Below are positions 62,921-64,000 of a stretch of 64,000 bases of DNA, piece after piece (within the stretch, counting starts at the first letter, position 1; every line of letters starts with the position of its first letter). Below the pieces are notes generated by a model. The model made no database searches. It was not told where the DNA came from and was given only the letters and a program-made list of their open reading frames with translations. The stretch is from UBA3305 sp002373555 (GTDB lineage: Bacteria; Bacillota; Clostridia; Lachnospirales; Lachnospiraceae): NCBI GenBank assembly GCA_946612455.1, contig CAMOER010000004.1, positions 50,418 through 114,417 of the forward strand. The letters are read 5' to 3'. A program made the translations under genes and the position numbers.

Positions 62921-63208
62921 TCATATTTCCTGCCGGATAATCTGATCCATTCCCTCGGACAATCCGTTTAGATCATTCAGCATTTGCTTGGTATTCTCAT
63001 TGTTTTGAAAAAAAGCAATCAGTGCCAAAAAAGTCTTCCAGGACATTTCTCTTTTCCCAGTTTCTATTGAACTATATGTTTGACGTGATACCCCGATTGC
63101 CTCTGCTGTATCAGCTTGAGACAGCCTTCCCTTAGCTCTTAATACTGGCAGTTCATTTTTGAGTAACTCCATCAATTGTTTCTTGATTTCATCATTACTC
63201 CCGTACAT
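62921..63208 (-). CDS. XRE-family transcriptional regulator
   Basis: A 95-residue protein with a Cro/CI helix-turn-helix (LPVLRAKGRLSQADTAEAIGVSRQTYSSIETGKREMSWKTFLALIAFF). ATG at 63206-63208 has AAGGAGATG upstream. It lies 93 bases ahead of the FtsK-like gene on the same strand and is probably the local regulator of the large operon. The C-terminal 25 residues form an extra helix. Confidence 0.85.
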   Translation of the reverse strand: MYGSNDEIKKQLMELLKNELPVLRAKGRLSQADTAEAIGVSRQTYSSIETGKREMSWKTFLALIAFFQNNENTKQMLNDLNGLSEGMDQIIRQEI

Positions 63209-63379
63209 ATTCATCTCCTTTAACATCTAATTTTATTATCCCAAAGCATCATCTATTCCTATATAATTGTATGAATAGTTTCATCACAAAAATTTTACAA
63301 TGTGTCGCATCTTGTGTCAATGTGTCGCTCTTTTTTTCTTCGCTTTCTTCGCTTTTTATTTCTTTGTTCAGAATGTGTC

Positions 63380-63434
63380 AAAAAAACCATCTCTGAAAAT
63401 GTGCAGTTTAAGAACTGACATTCAGAGATGGTTT
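63380..63434 (-). terminator. terminator after the 47-residue zinc-finger gene
   Basis: On the minus strand a 15-bp stem (AAAACCATCTCTGAA / TTCAGAGATGGTTTT) encloses a smaller CAGTT/AACTG hairpin and is followed by TTTTTTGAC. It lies 18 bases downstream of the gene. The stretch between this and 63208 carries several TGTGTCG/TGTGTCA copies but no gene. Confidence 0.75.
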
Positions 63435-63452
63435 TACAGTCATCTTGATAAA

Positions 63453-63596
63453 TCAATCATCCACTGATCCTGTACCATGACAATAGTAACATGTTTCCCC
63501 GCTATTAAATGTACCCGTTCCTCCACAACGAGGACAAATTCTACACCATACTCTTCCCCGTCTGACCTTGATTCGTGTAAATTGCAACTTAATCAT
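63453..63596 (-). CDS. 47-residue DnaJ-type zinc-finger protein
   Basis: A very short protein: MIKLQFTRIKVRRGRVW followed by CRICPRCGGTGTF and CYYCHGTG, two CxxCxGxG-like knuckles that together would bind one or two zinc ions as in the DnaJ cysteine-rich domain. ATG at 63594-63596 has AAGGAGG upstream, so the longer frame is not used. No J domain. Likely a small chaperone-like or RNA/protein-binding factor; function unknown. Confidence 0.6.
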   Translation of the reverse strand: MIKLQFTRIKVRRGRVWCRICPRCGGTGTFNSGETCYYCHGTGSVDD

Positions 63597-64000
63597 ATGA
63601 AGTCTCCTCCTTCTTATTTTATATTCACATGACGCATCATGCAAATTATCTTCACCTTTATCCAGGTATTTAAACATTGCTAATACTTCACATACCAGAA
63701 AACACGCTTCACATCCTACTATATTTAGCGGCAACGACCAACATATCCCTTTCTTCAGGTATTCTGTCATCTTTGGAAATACTGATCGATTCCGCCAGCG
63801 ATTCCCTCCGCCACTTTTTCCTGGGCGTCCTCGAAAATGTCATGCAGCGCGAGGTAGCTGCCTCTCCCAATATATGTCGCACTAAGGAGCTCCGTAGGTA
63901 TCCTCCTATGTGCCCACATCATATTCCAGGCCCATTAGCTACTACTTAACTAATACTTCCCACATGCAAAAGTGGTTCTAAGCCTTATTCCATGCGGGGT
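63597..64000. other. right edge: GC-richer sequence with a possible transposase scrap
   Basis: After about 63770 base composition rises again. A short plus-strand stretch (about 63780-63860) reads ILIDSASDSLRHFFLGVLENVMQREV, which is reminiscent of the N-terminus of a transposase, then loses sense. No complete gene can be supported. This may mark the right end of the AT-rich island. Confidence 0.3.

Noticed and set aside
63677..63949. Plus-strand frame at the right edge as a transposase gene
   Set aside because: Only about 25 residues resemble a transposase start; no start signal, and the rest is meaningless. Mentioned only as a possible scrap.

Overview
The window looks like a chromosome segment of an anaerobic, low-oxygen-lifestyle Clostridia member, most likely Lachnospiraceae. 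This is inferred from a SAM-I riboswitch in front of metK, Gram-positive type ribosome binding sites, MsmEFGK-type sugar ABC uptake, oxygen-sensitive glycyl radical enzymes and an NHLP-type peptide exporter. The first ~36 kb is fairly GC-rich. From about 36.3 kb to 63.6 kb the sequence is visibly AT-rich and starts with an integrase, which suggests an integrated element or genomic island.

Layout. (1) 1-3.5 kb: housekeeping genes on the minus strand (murC start, a small anchored protein, riboswitch-controlled metK, murA). (2) 3.75-8.3 kb: an NHLP/C39 peptide-export operon (adaptor, peptidase-ABC, second ABC). The second ABC gene is broken by an out-of-frame internal deletion, and no precursor peptide or modification enzyme is visible. 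(3) 8.5-29.2 kb: a large sugar or polyol catabolic cluster. It has two different glycyl radical enzymes, each with its own activating enzyme, a sedoheptulokinase-like FGGY kinase, a PfkB kinase, an ADP-dependent-type kinase, two aldo/keto reductases, two class II aldolases, a binding-protein-dependent ABC importer with its MsmK-type ATPase, and ROK and RpiR regulators. Five 15-bp inverted repeats of the form RTYAA-N5-TTRAY sit in its control regions, four of them exactly over a -35 box, so the cluster appears to be one local regulon. The substrate is not identifiable from sequence. (4) 29.3-36.2 kb: assorted chromosomal genes (VOC protein, small anchored protein, old-yellow-enzyme-type reductase, YdcF-like, DUF3267 membrane protease-like, a SPASM remnant), a candidate small RNA, and two copies of a dispersed ~330-390 bp intergenic repeat.

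(5) 36.2-41.1 kb: recombination and regulation module (helically phased ATGCA repeats, tyrosine integrase, RHH protein, excisionase, conjugative-transposon-type HTH and sigma factor, XRE and WYL regulators). No relaxase or transfer gene is seen. (6) 41.2-62.8 kb: a dense minus-strand block, mostly with overlapping or abutting genes. It encodes an EssC-like FtsK/SpoIIIE ATPase with three apparent modules, small membrane protein, zinc-ribbon protein, radical SAM activase-like protein, serine/threonine kinase, coiled-coil protein, FHA protein, ClpB-like AAA+, a papain-fold polymorphic toxin with its putative immunity protein, small helical proteins, a HerA/VirB4-like ATPase, and two related membrane proteins that share a juxtamembrane motif. 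I do not recognise this set as a named system. My reading is a phospho-regulated effector-delivery or conflict apparatus related in logic to type VII/VI secretion. (7) 62.9-64 kb: XRE regulator, a 47-residue zinc-finger protein, and GC-richer sequence marking a return to other DNA.
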